Below, one piece after another: positions 1 to 9,175 of a DNA stretch of 64,000 nucleotides. Made by a program: the position numbers and the translations under genes. Every line of letters begins with the position of its first letter. The stretch's first letter is position 1. The notes beneath the pieces are model-generated. The model was not told where the DNA came from, did no database searches, and saw only the letters and a list, made by a program, of their open reading frames with translations. The stretch is from Streptomyces sp. 135 (lineage in GTDB: Bacteria; Actinomycetota; Actinomycetes; Streptomycetales; Streptomycetaceae). Location: contig NZ_CP075691.1 of NCBI RefSeq assembly GCF_020026305.1, forward strand, positions 248,001 through 312,000, read 5' to 3'.

Positions 1-1481
1 CGGTACGGCGTGCTCTGCCACTGTCCGAAGTCGAGTACGCGGCTCGGGTCGTGGGCCACGAACTTCCACGGTCCGAGGTAGGCGTTGTCGTGCCAGCGGT
101 TGTGCTGCTTGCGGGTGATCGCCTCGGCAACCCGCTCGCCCTGGTAGGGCGACCAGTCCGGATAGGTGCCGTAGTTGGCGAGGACCGCCATGCGGTCGCA
201 CTTCGCCGCGCAGTCGACGACGGACTTGTCCAGCACGAAGCGGTTGTCGTGGATGTCCACGCGCTGGGTCTTCCACCGGCAGTCGCCGTAGAGCGGTGCG
301 GTGGCGATCGCGGGCCGCGCGCAGCGGTCGGTGTCCTTCACCAGCAGCGTGCAGTCACCGGACGAGGTGTTGGCGGGGCTGTTGCAGAACCGGTCGGCGT
401 TCTCCCACAGGGTGATGCCGGACCAGTTGTCCTCCAGCACGTTCCGGTAGATCTCGATCTTGTCCGTGCGGGCCCGGACCCGTGGTTCGCCGCCGGACTC
501 GGACACGTAGACGGTCGCGAACGGGAAGTTGTCGCCGCGGTCGGCGTACCTGCGGCCCTCGACCCAGTTGTTCCGCCGGATCGTGTTCTTCCGGATGACC
601 GCGTTGTAGCTGGTCTCGTAGATCAGCGCGGCACCGTCGTTGGTCTCCAGGACGTTGTCCTCGATGCGGAAGTCGTTGTTGTTGGTGTCCGCCCACAGTC
701 CCGATCCGCGGTTGTCGTGCACCCAGTTGCCGCGCACGTCGGCGCCGTCGACGGCCCAGAACTTGATGCCTCCGGTGCAGCCGCAGCCCTTGCGCCGCCG
801 CTCCCAGTCGTCGGTGTTGTTGCCGACGATCTCGTTGCCCTCGACCACCAGGTCCCTGAGCCGGCCGGTCGCCTTGTACGCGTTCATGCCGTACTGGCCG
901 TTGCCGCGCAGGCAGTTGGCGCGGACCCGCTGGCGGGCGCCGGCCATCAGTCCGGCACCGGAGTTGTGCTGGATCGTCGCGTGCTCGATCACCCATCCGT
1001 CGGCCGAGTCGTGGTTGACCACGCCCTCGTCCGGCGGCGCCACGAAGCGCTGCACGGTCAGGTGGCGGATGGTGACGTCGCGGGCCCTGCCGCCGAACGC
1101 GTACTGGTTGGCCTTCCGGCCGTCGAGCACCGCGCCCGGCGCTCCGAGGTAGCGGTTGCCCTTCTTGGGGATGACCTGGGCGTAGCGGTCCGGCTGGAGC
1201 CTGTGTCTGCCCGGCCGGAGCCAGAACGTGGTGTTCGGGGGGCTGTTCTTGGTCTTCGTGGCCAGGTCGCCGACCTTGGCGGGGTCGACGGTCACCGCGC
1301 CCGCGGGTGCCTTCGCCGGTCCGGCGGCCGGCTCGGCGCACACGCGGGCCACGGGCCGGGCCGCGGACGTCGGGGGTGCGGCGGCCGGCTTCTTCCGGGC
1401 GTCCGGAGTGCTCTCACAGCCGGCCGCCAGCAGGGCCAGCGCCGCCGCCGGGAGCACCCAGCTCCGCCACTTCCTCCCCAC
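1..1481 (-). CDS. Right-handed parallel beta-helix lipoprotein (partial, 3' end outside window)
   Basis: The frame opens with GTG at 1481, 7 bases after an AGGGGGA ribosome site, and runs off the left edge, giving at least 493 residues. The N-terminus is a lipoprotein signal: a short basic start, a hydrophobic stretch, and a lipobox ending LLAAGC, so it should be exported and lipid-anchored. The rest has irregular beta-helix rungs rich in N, D, G and V (for example DGWVIEHATIQHNSGAG and NDGAALIYETSYNAV), as in NosD/pectate-lyase-like and AlgG-like folds, plus many cysteines. It starts 8 bases after the lyase-like gene stops and is the last visible gene of the polysaccharide operon. A role as polysaccharide lyase, C5-epimerase or binding protein is inferred; no catalytic residues were identified. 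Confidence 0.85.
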   Translation of the reverse strand, partial: MGRKWRSWVLPAAALALLAAGCESTPDARKKPAAAPPTSAARPVARVCAEPAAGPAKAPAGAVTVDPAKVGDLATKTKNSPPNTTFWLRPGRHRLQPDRYAQVIPKKGNRYLGAPGAVLDGRKANQYAFGGRARDVTIRHLTVQRFVAPPDEGVVNHDSADGWVIEHATIQHNSGAGLMAGARQRVRANCLRGNGQYGMNAYKATGRLRDLVVEGNEIVGNNTDDWERRRKGCGCTGGIKFWAVDGADVRGNWVHDNRGSGLWADTNNNDFRIEDNVLETNDGAALIYETSYNAVIRKNTIRRNNWVEGRRYADRGDNFPFATVYVSESGGEPRVRARTDKIEIYRNVLEDNWSGITLWENADRFCNSPANTSSGDCTLLVKDTDRCARPAIATAPLYGDCRWKTQRVDIHDNRFVLDKSVVDCAAKCDRMAVLANYGTYPDWSPYQGERVAEAITRKQHNRWHDNAYLGPWKFVAHDPSRVLDFGQWQSTPY

Positions 1482-1489
1482 GAGTCCCC

Positions 1490-3454
1490 CTAGCCCCGGA
1501 AGCCGAGCACGGTGGTGAACCCCTCGGCGCCGTCGGTGAAGCCGGTGCCGACCAGCGTGGTGGCGGGTTCCTTGCGCCCGAAGCCGGCGGAGTACCAGCC
1601 GAGGGGCGGATCGCTCTCACCGCGATGCGCCCGCCAGCGCAGTTGCTCGGGCAGGTCGAGCACCGCGGAGCGTTCCTCGCCGTCCCGGGTCCAGGTGAGC
1701 ACGGCCCGCTCCCCCGCCAGGTCCGCGGTGATCGCCGGGCCGAGGTGGAACACCAGGCGTACGGACCGGCCCGGGCCGCGCACCTCGTCGACGACCCTCA
1801 GCTCACGGCTCGCGGCCGTCAGCTCCACCCTGCGGCGGTGCACCGAGGGGCGGTAGCCGTCGTGCTCGGCACACCAGCGGGCCACGTCACCGGTTGTCTC
1901 GGCGGCCAGGACGCGGCTGCGGGCGTGGCGGGTCCACAGGAACGGCCCGCCGGATACGGACTGGTCGGCGCCGTCCAGTTGCAGGGTGTTGTGGCCGAGG
2001 GTCGACCGGAAGTACCGCCGCCATGCGGGCTCCCCGTGGTAGCAGTACGTGCCGGGGTCGGCGAGCACGTCGACCCCGTCGTGCCGGACCTCAAGCGACA
2101 GCGCGTCCGCGTGGGCGTGCGCGGCGATGGACAGGAAGCCGTGCGGGCCGCCGTCGCACCGGCACCAGATCTCCCCCGGGCCGCGCAGGATGGTCATGCC
2201 CGCGTCGGTGAAGTGGCCCGGCCTGCGCGGGGGGCGGGTCACGGCCGGTGCGGTTCCGTTCTTCGCGTACGGCCGGATGAGCGCGGTCAGCAGCGGGGTG
2301 CGGACATCGGTGGCGGTCACCGACGGCCACCAGTCGAGCCGGCCGAAGACGGCGTCCCCGGTGGCCAGCAGGGACGCCCAGCGGTCAGTGCCCGTGCCGT
2401 CCAGAACCAGACCGTGGCCGTCGTCCGCGTCCCCCTGGCGCGGCGGCCGTAATCGGCTGTCCACGACGGCCGCGAGCGCGTCGGTCATCCGCAGCAGCAC
2501 CAGCCGGACGGAGGCGGGGACGGGCACGTCCGCGGCGTCCGCCTCGGCCAGCGCGGCCAGGCCGAGCTCCAGCACGAGGCCGTGGTACTCGGTGGCCAGC
2601 TCGCGGTTGAGGCCCGATCCGAAGGTGTTGCTCTTCAGGTGCCGCTCCAGGGACCGCAGCGCGTCGGACCGCCAGCGCGGCGAGGCGGGGAACCACCCGA
2701 AGGCGCAGGCCGCGGCGAACTGCCCGGCGGCCTCGGCGATGACGTGGTTGTTCGCCGAAGAGCCCCGGCTGGGGAAGGCGGCCAACCAGCGCTGGTGGTG
2801 CCAGATCTGGTGGCGCGCCACCGGGTTGTCCTCGAACAGCGCGGCCGCGCCCGGCCAGTCGTCGAGCAGGCGGCGGATCCACACCCAGGACAGCAGCCGG
2901 ATCCCCAGCTCGATGCCGCTGATCCAGTGCGCTCCGCGCAGCGGCGCGTTCGACGCCCACCACGAGCGCAGGTGCTCGGCCACGCGCTCGGCGTACCGCT
3001 CGTTCCCGGTGACGGCGTAGGCGGCGGCGAGCACGGTGAGGTACTGGTGCCGGGAGAGCTCCCAGATCTGCTTGATGTCACCGGCCGCGTTCTCGTCGCG
3101 GTACGGCACGTCGAAGGCGTAGCCCCACGGGGCCCTGCGCCCGGTCTTGGGGTCGTACCACCAGTCGGGGTCGGCCAGGTCGTCGCGGTCCACGCCGAAG
3201 TACTCGACGTGCCCGGCCAGCAGCCGGTCCGCCTCGGCGACCAGACGTTTCGCGGCGTCCGGCGGGACCGAGGCGATCGTCCCGGCGGGCAGGACCGCGG
3301 TGAACCGGGCGCCGGTCACGCTCGGGCACTTTGGCCGCGCCGACCGCCACCGCCGCCTGCGCACCGCGTCGCCCGCCCGGCCGCCGATCTCCCGCGGTCC
3401 CATCCGGGACAGCCGCCGCAGGTACCAGCCCGCGCTCGCCGGGCCCACCGTCAT
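1490..3454 (-). CDS. Heparinase II/III-type (alginate-lyase-like) protein
   Basis: 654 residues. The ATG at 3454 overlaps the stop of the upstream gene (ATGA), which fixes the start; the same frame stays open further upstream but only because of GC bias. The N-terminal half is an alpha-toroid with the NNHVIAEAAG motif typical of uronate lyases, and the C-terminal half is a beta-sandwich with HAHADALSLE and HNTLQLDGADQS, the heparinase II/III signature. No signal peptide is visible, unlike secreted scavenging lyases. Genes of this class often sit in exopolysaccharide clusters beside a two-domain oxidoreductase, as here, and may trim or modify the polymer. Substrate is unknown; a uronic acid polymer fits the AlgD-like gene in the same operon. 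Confidence 0.88.
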   Translation of the reverse strand: MTVGPASAGWYLRRLSRMGPREIGGRAGDAVRRRRWRSARPKCPSVTGARFTAVLPAGTIASVPPDAAKRLVAEADRLLAGHVEYFGVDRDDLADPDWWYDPKTGRRAPWGYAFDVPYRDENAAGDIKQIWELSRHQYLTVLAAAYAVTGNERYAERVAEHLRSWWASNAPLRGAHWISGIELGIRLLSWVWIRRLLDDWPGAAALFEDNPVARHQIWHHQRWLAAFPSRGSSANNHVIAEAAGQFAAACAFGWFPASPRWRSDALRSLERHLKSNTFGSGLNRELATEYHGLVLELGLAALAEADAADVPVPASVRLVLLRMTDALAAVVDSRLRPPRQGDADDGHGLVLDGTGTDRWASLLATGDAVFGRLDWWPSVTATDVRTPLLTALIRPYAKNGTAPAVTRPPRRPGHFTDAGMTILRGPGEIWCRCDGGPHGFLSIAAHAHADALSLEVRHDGVDVLADPGTYCYHGEPAWRRYFRSTLGHNTLQLDGADQSVSGGPFLWTRHARSRVLAAETTGDVARWCAEHDGYRPSVHRRRVELTAASRELRVVDEVRGPGRSVRLVFHLGPAITADLAGERAVLTWTRDGEERSAVLDLPEQLRWRAHRGESDPPLGWYSAGFGRKEPATTLVGTGFTDGAEGFTTVLGFRG

Positions 3455-5646
3455 CGCGCCCTCGCCAGCGTCACCGGCGCGCCGCCGGCCAGGCCCGCCC
3501 GGACGGCGAGGGTCGCCGCCGTGGTGGCGACCAGCGACTCCAGCGGCACCGGCATCGGCCCGCCGGTCCGCACCGCCTTGACGAACGCGGCCAGCTCGGC
3601 GGACTGCCCCTTGTCCCGGGCCTTGGGCAGCCGTGAACTGACCCACCGCTTGCGGCGGCCACCGTGGACGGAGGCGCGGACGAAGTCGTCGAGCCTGAGC
3701 ACCTTGCCGTCCGCGACGAGGTCCAGCGTCTCCTTGGGGAAGCCGGACGCGCCGGTGGTGACGTAACTGATGGTGGCCGTGGACCCGTCCGGGTAGCGCA
3801 GGACGACCTGGAGGTCTTCGTTGCCGGGCGGGGCGAGGGCGTACACGGAGACCGGGTCGGCCCCGAGCAGCCAGCTCGCCGTGTCGATGAAGTGCCCGCC
3901 CTCGCCGGTGAACCGCGAGCCCTCGGCGCCCTGCCGGAGGTACCAACTGCCGTGGTCCAGCCGCCCGGCGTTGACCAGGTAGCGCAGGCTCGCCGGGCCG
4001 GTCCGGGCGCCGAACCGCTTCCGGGCCTCTTGCAGCAGCGGCGCGAACCGGCGGTTGAAGCCCACCTGGATCCGGTCGTTGCCGGACTCCTCCACCGCCG
4101 CGAGCACGCCGGTCAGCTCGTCCTCGGTGAGGGCCAGGGGCTTCTCCACGAACACCGTCTTGCCGGCGAGGAGGGCCCTTCGGGTCAGTTCGGCGTGCGA
4201 GCTGTGCCGGGTGACCACGAAGACCGCGTCGATGGACTTGTCGCCGAGCACGGCGTCGAGGTCGGTGGTCGCCTCGGCGAAGCCGAACTTCCGCTTGGCG
4301 TTGGCCGCGGACAGCGCCGTCGTGGTGACGACGGTCGACAGCGTGACGCCGTCGCGCTGGGCCAGGTGCGGCAGCAGCATCGACGTCGCGTAGTTCCCCG
4401 CGCCGACGAACGCGAGCCGTACCGGCGTCTTGGCGGCCCGGGCCGGGGCGGGCACCACGCCGTTGCGCCGCACCTCGGGCACGGCCACCGCCGGGGCCTC
4501 GGCTTCCGCCGTGTTCTCGGCGTGGCCGGGGTAGCGGAACAGCACGGCCACCGCCTTCAACTCGCCGTTCTTCAGCCGCTGATACGTCTCGACGGCGTCG
4601 TCGAAGTCGGCGATGTGGGAGACCAGCGGCTCCACGTCGACGCGGCCGCGGGCGACGAGGTCGAGGAAGCACGCCAGGTTGCGGCGCTCGGTCCAGCGCA
4701 CGTAGCCGATCGGGTAGTCGCGCCCCTCCAGCTCGTACTCCGGGTCGTAGCGTCCGGGGCCGTAGCTGCGGGAGAACCGGACGTCGAGCTCTTTCTCGTA
4801 GTACGCGTTCCAGGGCAGGTCCAGGCGGCACTTGCCGATGTCGACGACCCGGCCGCGGTCCCGGCAGAGTCGGGCGGCCAGCTCGACGGGCTGGTTGCTG
4901 CCGCCGCCGGCGGCCAGGTACACCTGGTCCACGCCGTGGCCGCCGGTGAGTTCGGCGACGGTGGCCTCCACGGCCGCGGAGGAGGGATCGCCGCAGGCCA
5001 CGGCGCCCAGCCGCTCGGCCAGTGCGCAGCGCTCCCGGTCGGGGTCGACGCCGACGACGCGGACTCCCGAGGCGGTCAGGAGCTGTACCACCAGCTGTCC
5101 GATCAGCCCGAGGCCGATGACCAGTGCCACGTCGCCGAGCTGTGACTCGCCGCGGCGGACGCCCTGCAACGCGATCGACCCGACGGTGCCGAAGGCCGCG
5201 TGCCGCGGCGCGAGACCATCGGGCACCCGGGCGTAGAGGTTCTTCGGCACCCAGTTCGACTCGGCGTGCAGCGCGTGCTCATTGCCGGCGCAGGCCACGA
5301 GGTCGCCGACCTTCACGTCGTCGGTCCCGGCGCCGACCTGCTCGACCACCCCGCACAGCGAGTAGCCCAGCGGCGTGTAGGAGTCCAGCTTGCCCATCAC
5401 CTTGCGGTAGGTGGCGGGCACTCCGTTGGTGGCCACGCTCTGCACGACCTTGGCCACCTGGTCGGGCCGGGAGCGGGCCTTGCCCAGCATCGACATGCCG
5501 GCCTCGGACACCTTCATGAGCTCGGTCCCGGTGGATATCAGCGAGTAGGCGCTGCGCACCAGCACACCGCCCGGCTTGCACCCCGGCACCGGCACGTCGA
5601 GCACCGCCAGCTCGCCGCTCTTGTAGTTCTGTACGACCTGCTTCAC
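3451..5646 (-). CDS. Two-domain oxidoreductase (zinc-type alcohol dehydrogenase + Gfo/Idh/MocA)
   Basis: About 731 residues. I place the start at GTG 5646, preceded by AGGAG at 5 bases; an in-frame start at 5667 lacks a ribosome site. Residues about 1-340 resemble a medium-chain zinc dehydrogenase with a Rossmann motif (GLGLIGQLVVQLL). Residues about 375-731 form a Gfo/Idh/MocA domain beginning FVGAGNYATSMLLPHL and carrying the EKPLAL motif, with downstream GGHFIDTASW. This fusion is a recurrent partner of heparinase-like genes in bacterial polysaccharide clusters and probably oxidises or epimerises a sugar nucleotide or glycan intermediate. It is translationally coupled to the lyase-like gene. 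The exact substrate cannot be read from sequence. Confidence 0.9.
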   Translation of the reverse strand: MKQVVQNYKSGELAVLDVPVPGCKPGGVLVRSAYSLISTGTELMKVSEAGMSMLGKARSRPDQVAKVVQSVATNGVPATYRKVMGKLDSYTPLGYSLCGVVEQVGAGTDDVKVGDLVACAGNEHALHAESNWVPKNLYARVPDGLAPRHAAFGTVGSIALQGVRRGESQLGDVALVIGLGLIGQLVVQLLTASGVRVVGVDPDRERCALAERLGAVACGDPSSAAVEATVAELTGGHGVDQVYLAAGGGSNQPVELAARLCRDRGRVVDIGKCRLDLPWNAYYEKELDVRFSRSYGPGRYDPEYELEGRDYPIGYVRWTERRNLACFLDLVARGRVDVEPLVSHIADFDDAVETYQRLKNGELKAVAVLFRYPGHAENTAEAEAPAVAVPEVRRNGVVPAPARAAKTPVRLAFVGAGNYATSMLLPHLAQRDGVTLSTVVTTTALSAANAKRKFGFAEATTDLDAVLGDKSIDAVFVVTRHSSHAELTRRALLAGKTVFVEKPLALTEDELTGVLAAVEESGNDRIQVGFNRRFAPLLQEARKRFGARTGPASLRYLVNAGRLDHGSWYLRQGAEGSRFTGEGGHFIDTASWLLGADPVSVYALAPPGNEDLQVVLRYPDGSTATISYVTTGASGFPKETLDLVADGKVLRLDDFVRASVHGGRRKRWVSSRLPKARDKGQSAELAAFVKAVRTGGPMPVPLESLVATTAATLAVRAGLAGGAPVTLARAR

Positions 5647-5683
5647 CCGAACTCCTTCTGTTTCCACGTCTTTCAGGGCCCCG

Positions 5684-7609
5684 TCAGGGGGCGGTCCGGC
5701 CGGAGCCGGAGGTCGCGCCGCGGTACCAGTACTCGAGGGTCAGCACATGCCACAGATGCTTGGAGAAGTCCCGCCGGCCGGCCGCGTCCTCGGCGACCAT
5801 CCGCGCCAGCGCGTCGCGGCGCAGGATCCCCGCGCCGACGAGCACGCCGTCGTGCACCACCTCGCGGACCAGCGGTGCCAGATCCCGGCTCATCCAGGCG
5901 CGCAGCGGGGCGCTGAACAGGCCCTTGGGCCGGTACACGATCTCCCGGGGCAGGACCGAGCCGGCCGCCTCCTTGAGGACGGCCTTGCCCTGCCGTCCGA
6001 CGATCTTGCGGTCCCCGGGCACGGCGAACGCCGCCTCGACCACCTCGACGTCCACGTACGGCACCCGCACCTCGGTCGACGCGGCCATGCTGGAGCGGTC
6101 CGTGTAGGCGAGGTTCAGGCCCGGCAGGAACATCCGCGCGTCGCCCAGGCACATGCGGTTGACGAGGTCGTCGAGGTCGTTGTCGTGGTAGATGTCCGCA
6201 TGCTCGGTCAGCACGTCCTCGACCGTCCCGGCGAGGTCCGGATCGATCAGTGCGAGCAGCTCCTCCCGGTCGTACATGGTGTAGCTGCGCCGGAAGGCGG
6301 TCTCCTCCGGCAGATCGGCGAAGGAGAGGAACCGCTTGGCGAAGCGCACCGACCGGTACCCCCGGCGGGCCGTGGCGACCGGCAGCCGGTCCACGGCCCT
6401 CGACAGGCCGCGCCGCAGGGGCCGCGGGACGCGCTGGTAGCGCAGCGCGAGCAGGTTGGCCAGGTGCTTGCGGTACCCGGCGAACAGCTCGTCGGCGCCC
6501 ATCCCCGAGAGCATCACCTTGACGCCGGCCTCGCGGGCGGCCGAGCAGATCAGGAAGGTGTTGATCGCGGCGGGGTCGCCGATCGGTTCGTCCAGGTGGT
6601 GCGTCATCCGCGGCAGCAGGTCGAGGACGTTCGGGGCGATCTCGATCTCGTGCAGGTCGACGCCGAACCGCTCGGCCACCTGTCGGGCGTAGCGCAGGTC
6701 GTCCGGCATCGCCTCGAACTTGGCGTCCTCGGCGCGGAACCCGATCGTGTACGCGGAGATCCCGGGCCGGTGGCGGGCCGCCAGCGCGGTCAGGTAGCTG
6801 GAGTCGAGACCGCCGGAGAGGAAGGTCGCCACGGGTACGTCGGAGAGCAGATGCCGGCGGGTCGACTCCTCGACGACGGCGGCCAGGTCCGGCTGCTCGC
6901 CGCTGCGGGCCCGCTCCTGGCCCGCGGCGGCGACGTCCTTCAGGTGCCAGTACCGGCCGCGCTCCACGCGGCCGTCGGCCCGGCACCTGAGCCAGCTCCC
7001 GGGCGGCAGCTTCTCCGCCTCGCGGAACGCGCAGCGTGAGTCCGGCACCCAGTAGTAGAGCAGCGAGGCCACCAGCGCCGCGGGGTCCACCCGCAGCGAT
7101 CCGCCGCTCACGGCGGCGAGCGCCTTGAGCTCGGAGGCGAACATCAGGCCCTCGCCGCGCCGCAGCAGGAACAGCGGCTTGACGCCGAGCTGGTCGCGGG
7201 CGAGCACCAGGTCGCCGGTCCGCTCGTCGAAGATCCCGAACGCGAACATGCCGCGCAGCCGGGGCAGGCAGTCGGTGCCCCAGCGCCGCCAGGCCTCGAG
7301 CAGCACCTCGGTGTCGGAGGTGCCGCGGAAGCGCACCCCGGATGCGGCCAACTCGGCACGCAGCTCGGGCGCGTTGTACAGCTCGCCGTTGTACGTGAGG
7401 GCGAGGCCGCCGGAGACCATCGGCTGGGCGCCGGTCCCGGACAGGTCGATGATGGCCAGCCGGCGGTGTCCGAGGTGCACTTCGCCGTCACCGGCGGCGT
7501 GGCCGTACCGGCCCGCCCCGTCCGGGCCTCGGTGGGCGAGGGTGTCCGTGAGCCGGTCGGTCACGGCCTTCCCGTCCGGCCACCGGTAAGTGCCTGCGAT
7601 GCCACACAT
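5684..7609 (-). CDS. asnB: Asparagine synthase-like glutamine amidotransferase
   Basis: 641 residues starting MCGIAGTYRW, so the N-terminal glutaminase nucleophile Cys2 is present. The class II amidotransferase domain covers about residues 2-190 (NGELYN at 74-79), and the synthetase domain has the PP-loop SGGLDSS at 265-271. In primary metabolism AsnB makes asparagine from aspartate, glutamine and ATP. In polysaccharide clusters such proteins are thought to amidate a carboxylate, here perhaps a uronic acid. It lies 3 bases after the stop of the chain-length gene and 37 bases before the next gene, so it is clearly in the operon. Both key sites are intact. Confidence 0.93.
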   Translation of the reverse strand: MCGIAGTYRWPDGKAVTDRLTDTLAHRGPDGAGRYGHAAGDGEVHLGHRRLAIIDLSGTGAQPMVSGGLALTYNGELYNAPELRAELAASGVRFRGTSDTEVLLEAWRRWGTDCLPRLRGMFAFGIFDERTGDLVLARDQLGVKPLFLLRRGEGLMFASELKALAAVSGGSLRVDPAALVASLLYYWVPDSRCAFREAEKLPPGSWLRCRADGRVERGRYWHLKDVAAAGQERARSGEQPDLAAVVEESTRRHLLSDVPVATFLSGGLDSSYLTALAARHRPGISAYTIGFRAEDAKFEAMPDDLRYARQVAERFGVDLHEIEIAPNVLDLLPRMTHHLDEPIGDPAAINTFLICSAAREAGVKVMLSGMGADELFAGYRKHLANLLALRYQRVPRPLRRGLSRAVDRLPVATARRGYRSVRFAKRFLSFADLPEETAFRRSYTMYDREELLALIDPDLAGTVEDVLTEHADIYHDNDLDDLVNRMCLGDARMFLPGLNLAYTDRSSMAASTEVRVPYVDVEVVEAAFAVPGDRKIVGRQGKAVLKEAAGSVLPREIVYRPKGLFSAPLRAWMSRDLAPLVREVVHDGVLVGAGILRRDALARMVAEDAAGRRDFSKHLWHVLTLEYWYRGATSGSGRTAP

Positions 7610-7612
7610 GTT

Positions 7613-9175
7613 CTAACGTGCCTCCTGGTCGGTGTCCGGGACTCGTGTGGCCCACATGGGCGGCCGCTCCGTCCGCGACCGGCCCTCCCTCACTGCCTGA
7701 ACGGCGTGGGAGGTGCCCCCACCGTTCTGCCGGGCCGGCCGCCCGCTCCGGCCCCGCAGCGCGATGTCCGTGCCGTCCCACAGCGTGCCGTCGGTCCGGT
7801 CGCGCGGATCCGGGTCGATCAGCACCACGCCGAGCACCGCGATGCGCTGGTCCGCGAGTTGCCGCGCCACGGTGTGCAGCCAGGCGGCGCCGGCGTGCCC
7901 GGCACGCACGACGAGCACGGTCCGGCTGCCGAGGTACGGGAGGTCGGTCCACGCCGTGCCGGGCGCGACCGAGCCGACGCCGAGCCGGAGCTCTCGCTGC
8001 GCCGTGGCCGTGGCGCGCTCACCGCTGACCACGGTTGGGTCTCCCGGCTCGGGGCGGCGGTACGCGAGCTGCGGGCCCGGCAGCCCGTCGACGACGGCCA
8101 CCGGCCCCTTCGCCGCCAGGGCCCGGGCGAGGTCCATGGCGATCACGCTCGTGCCGCGCGCGCAGCCCAGTTCGAGGAGCGACACCGGTTCCGTGGAGCC
8201 GCGTACGGCGCGGGCCAGGGTCGTGGTGAGGCGTTCGCGTGCCGCACGGGTCCTGCGGCGCTGCCACGGCCCGCGCGAGGGCAAGGACGTGTGGCGCAGC
8301 TCCGCGATGACCGAGGCGCCCAGGTTCGCCGCGATCTCCCGGCGCAGCACGGGGCGGTCCGCAACCACCGCGCCGACCGCCGCCACCGCGAGCCCGAGGA
8401 CGAGTCCCAGGAGGAGCCCGATCGCGGCGTTGGTGGCGGCGGTCCTGGGCAGGGAGTGCCGCACCGCGCGCGGGGCGTCCACGATCTGGGTGCCGGCGAC
8501 GAGCCGGGGCGTGCCGATGCGTGCCTCTTCGGCGCGCTGGTCGAAGTCGGCGATCCGCGAGTTGAGTTCGGCCCGGCGGGCGAAGAGCGTCTCGATGCTC
8601 GCCGCATCCTTCGGTTCGGTCTCCGGCGACCGGTCACCGATCGCCTTGTTGACCTTGCCCAACTCGTCCCGCATGCGGTCGCGCTGGTCGAGCAGGGCTT
8701 TGGCCTCGGCCTTCGCGGTCTCCCGCATCCGCCGCACATGGTCGTCGACGAACGCGTCGGCGAGCGCCTTGGCCCGGGCCACCGCGTCCGCGTCGCTGTC
8801 GCCCGTCACCTCGATCCGCAGCAGGTTGTTGGTCAGGCCGGTGCCGCGGTAGTCCCGCATGAAGTCTTCTGGTTTTTCCGGGGAGTTGAGGGCGCGCAGG
8901 GCCTTGTCGGCGATCCGTGTGGTTCCCAGCAGCTCGACGTCGGTGCGGATCAGCGTTCCGGTGTCGTTCGGCTGGTCCTCCTTGTGCGTGACCAGCACCT
9001 TGGTCACGGCGGTGGGCGGCGGTGGCCGCAGGACCGCCACCGCCGCGCCGACGAGCAGCCCCAGCAGCGCCAGGCAGCACCAGAGGCGGCGGCGCCTGCG
9101 CACCGCCACCACCAGTGCCTGCAAGTCGAGGAGCGGAGCGGCGGCCGACGGCTCCGGAGTCCTGGTCGTGGTCAC
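7613..9175 (-). CDS. Wzz-type chain-length protein with degenerate tyrosine-kinase-like domain
   Basis: 520 residues. The GTG start at 9175 overlaps the upstream stop (GTGA). A first membrane segment lies near residues 32-49 (CCLALLGLLVGAAVAVL), followed by an extracytoplasmic Wzz/PCP loop with coiled-coil character and a second membrane segment near 230-255 (IGLLLGLVLGLAVAAVGAVV). The cytoplasmic part resembles a BY-kinase, but the P-loop reads GCARGTSV, so the Walker A lysine is missing, the Walker A-prime aspartates are reduced to VVDG, and there is no C-terminal tyrosine cluster. It is therefore probably a structural regulator of polymer length or export and not an active kinase. The next gene upstream is a diverged relative. 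Confidence 0.85.
   Translation of the reverse strand: MTTTRTPEPSAAAPLLDLQALVVAVRRRRRLWCCLALLGLLVGAAVAVLRPPPPTAVTKVLVTHKEDQPNDTGTLIRTDVELLGTTRIADKALRALNSPEKPEDFMRDYRGTGLTNNLLRIEVTGDSDADAVARAKALADAFVDDHVRRMRETAKAEAKALLDQRDRMRDELGKVNKAIGDRSPETEPKDAASIETLFARRAELNSRIADFDQRAEEARIGTPRLVAGTQIVDAPRAVRHSLPRTAATNAAIGLLLGLVLGLAVAAVGAVVADRPVLRREIAANLGASVIAELRHTSLPSRGPWQRRRTRAARERLTTTLARAVRGSTEPVSLLELGCARGTSVIAMDLARALAAKGPVAVVDGLPGPQLAYRRPEPGDPTVVSGERATATAQRELRLGVGSVAPGTAWTDLPYLGSRTVLVVRAGHAGAAWLHTVARQLADQRIAVLGVVLIDPDPRDRTDGTLWDGTDIALRGRSGRPARQNGGGTSHAVQAVREGRSRTERPPMWATRVPDTDQEAR

Noticed and set aside
51..1493. A 480-residue plus-strand open frame opposite the beta-helix lipoprotein
   Set aside because: The minus frame has a ribosome site, lipobox and regular beta-helix rungs; the plus frame has none of these.
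3455..4831. Upstream extension of the lyase-like frame to 4831
   Set aside because: The extension is out of frame with the two-domain oxidoreductase that clearly occupies this DNA, and an ATGA overlap gives a natural start at 3454.
5684..7609. Asparagine synthase-like gene as part of an antibiotic cluster
   Set aside because: It is embedded between polysaccharide genes with 3-37 base gaps, so a role in that operon is far more likely.
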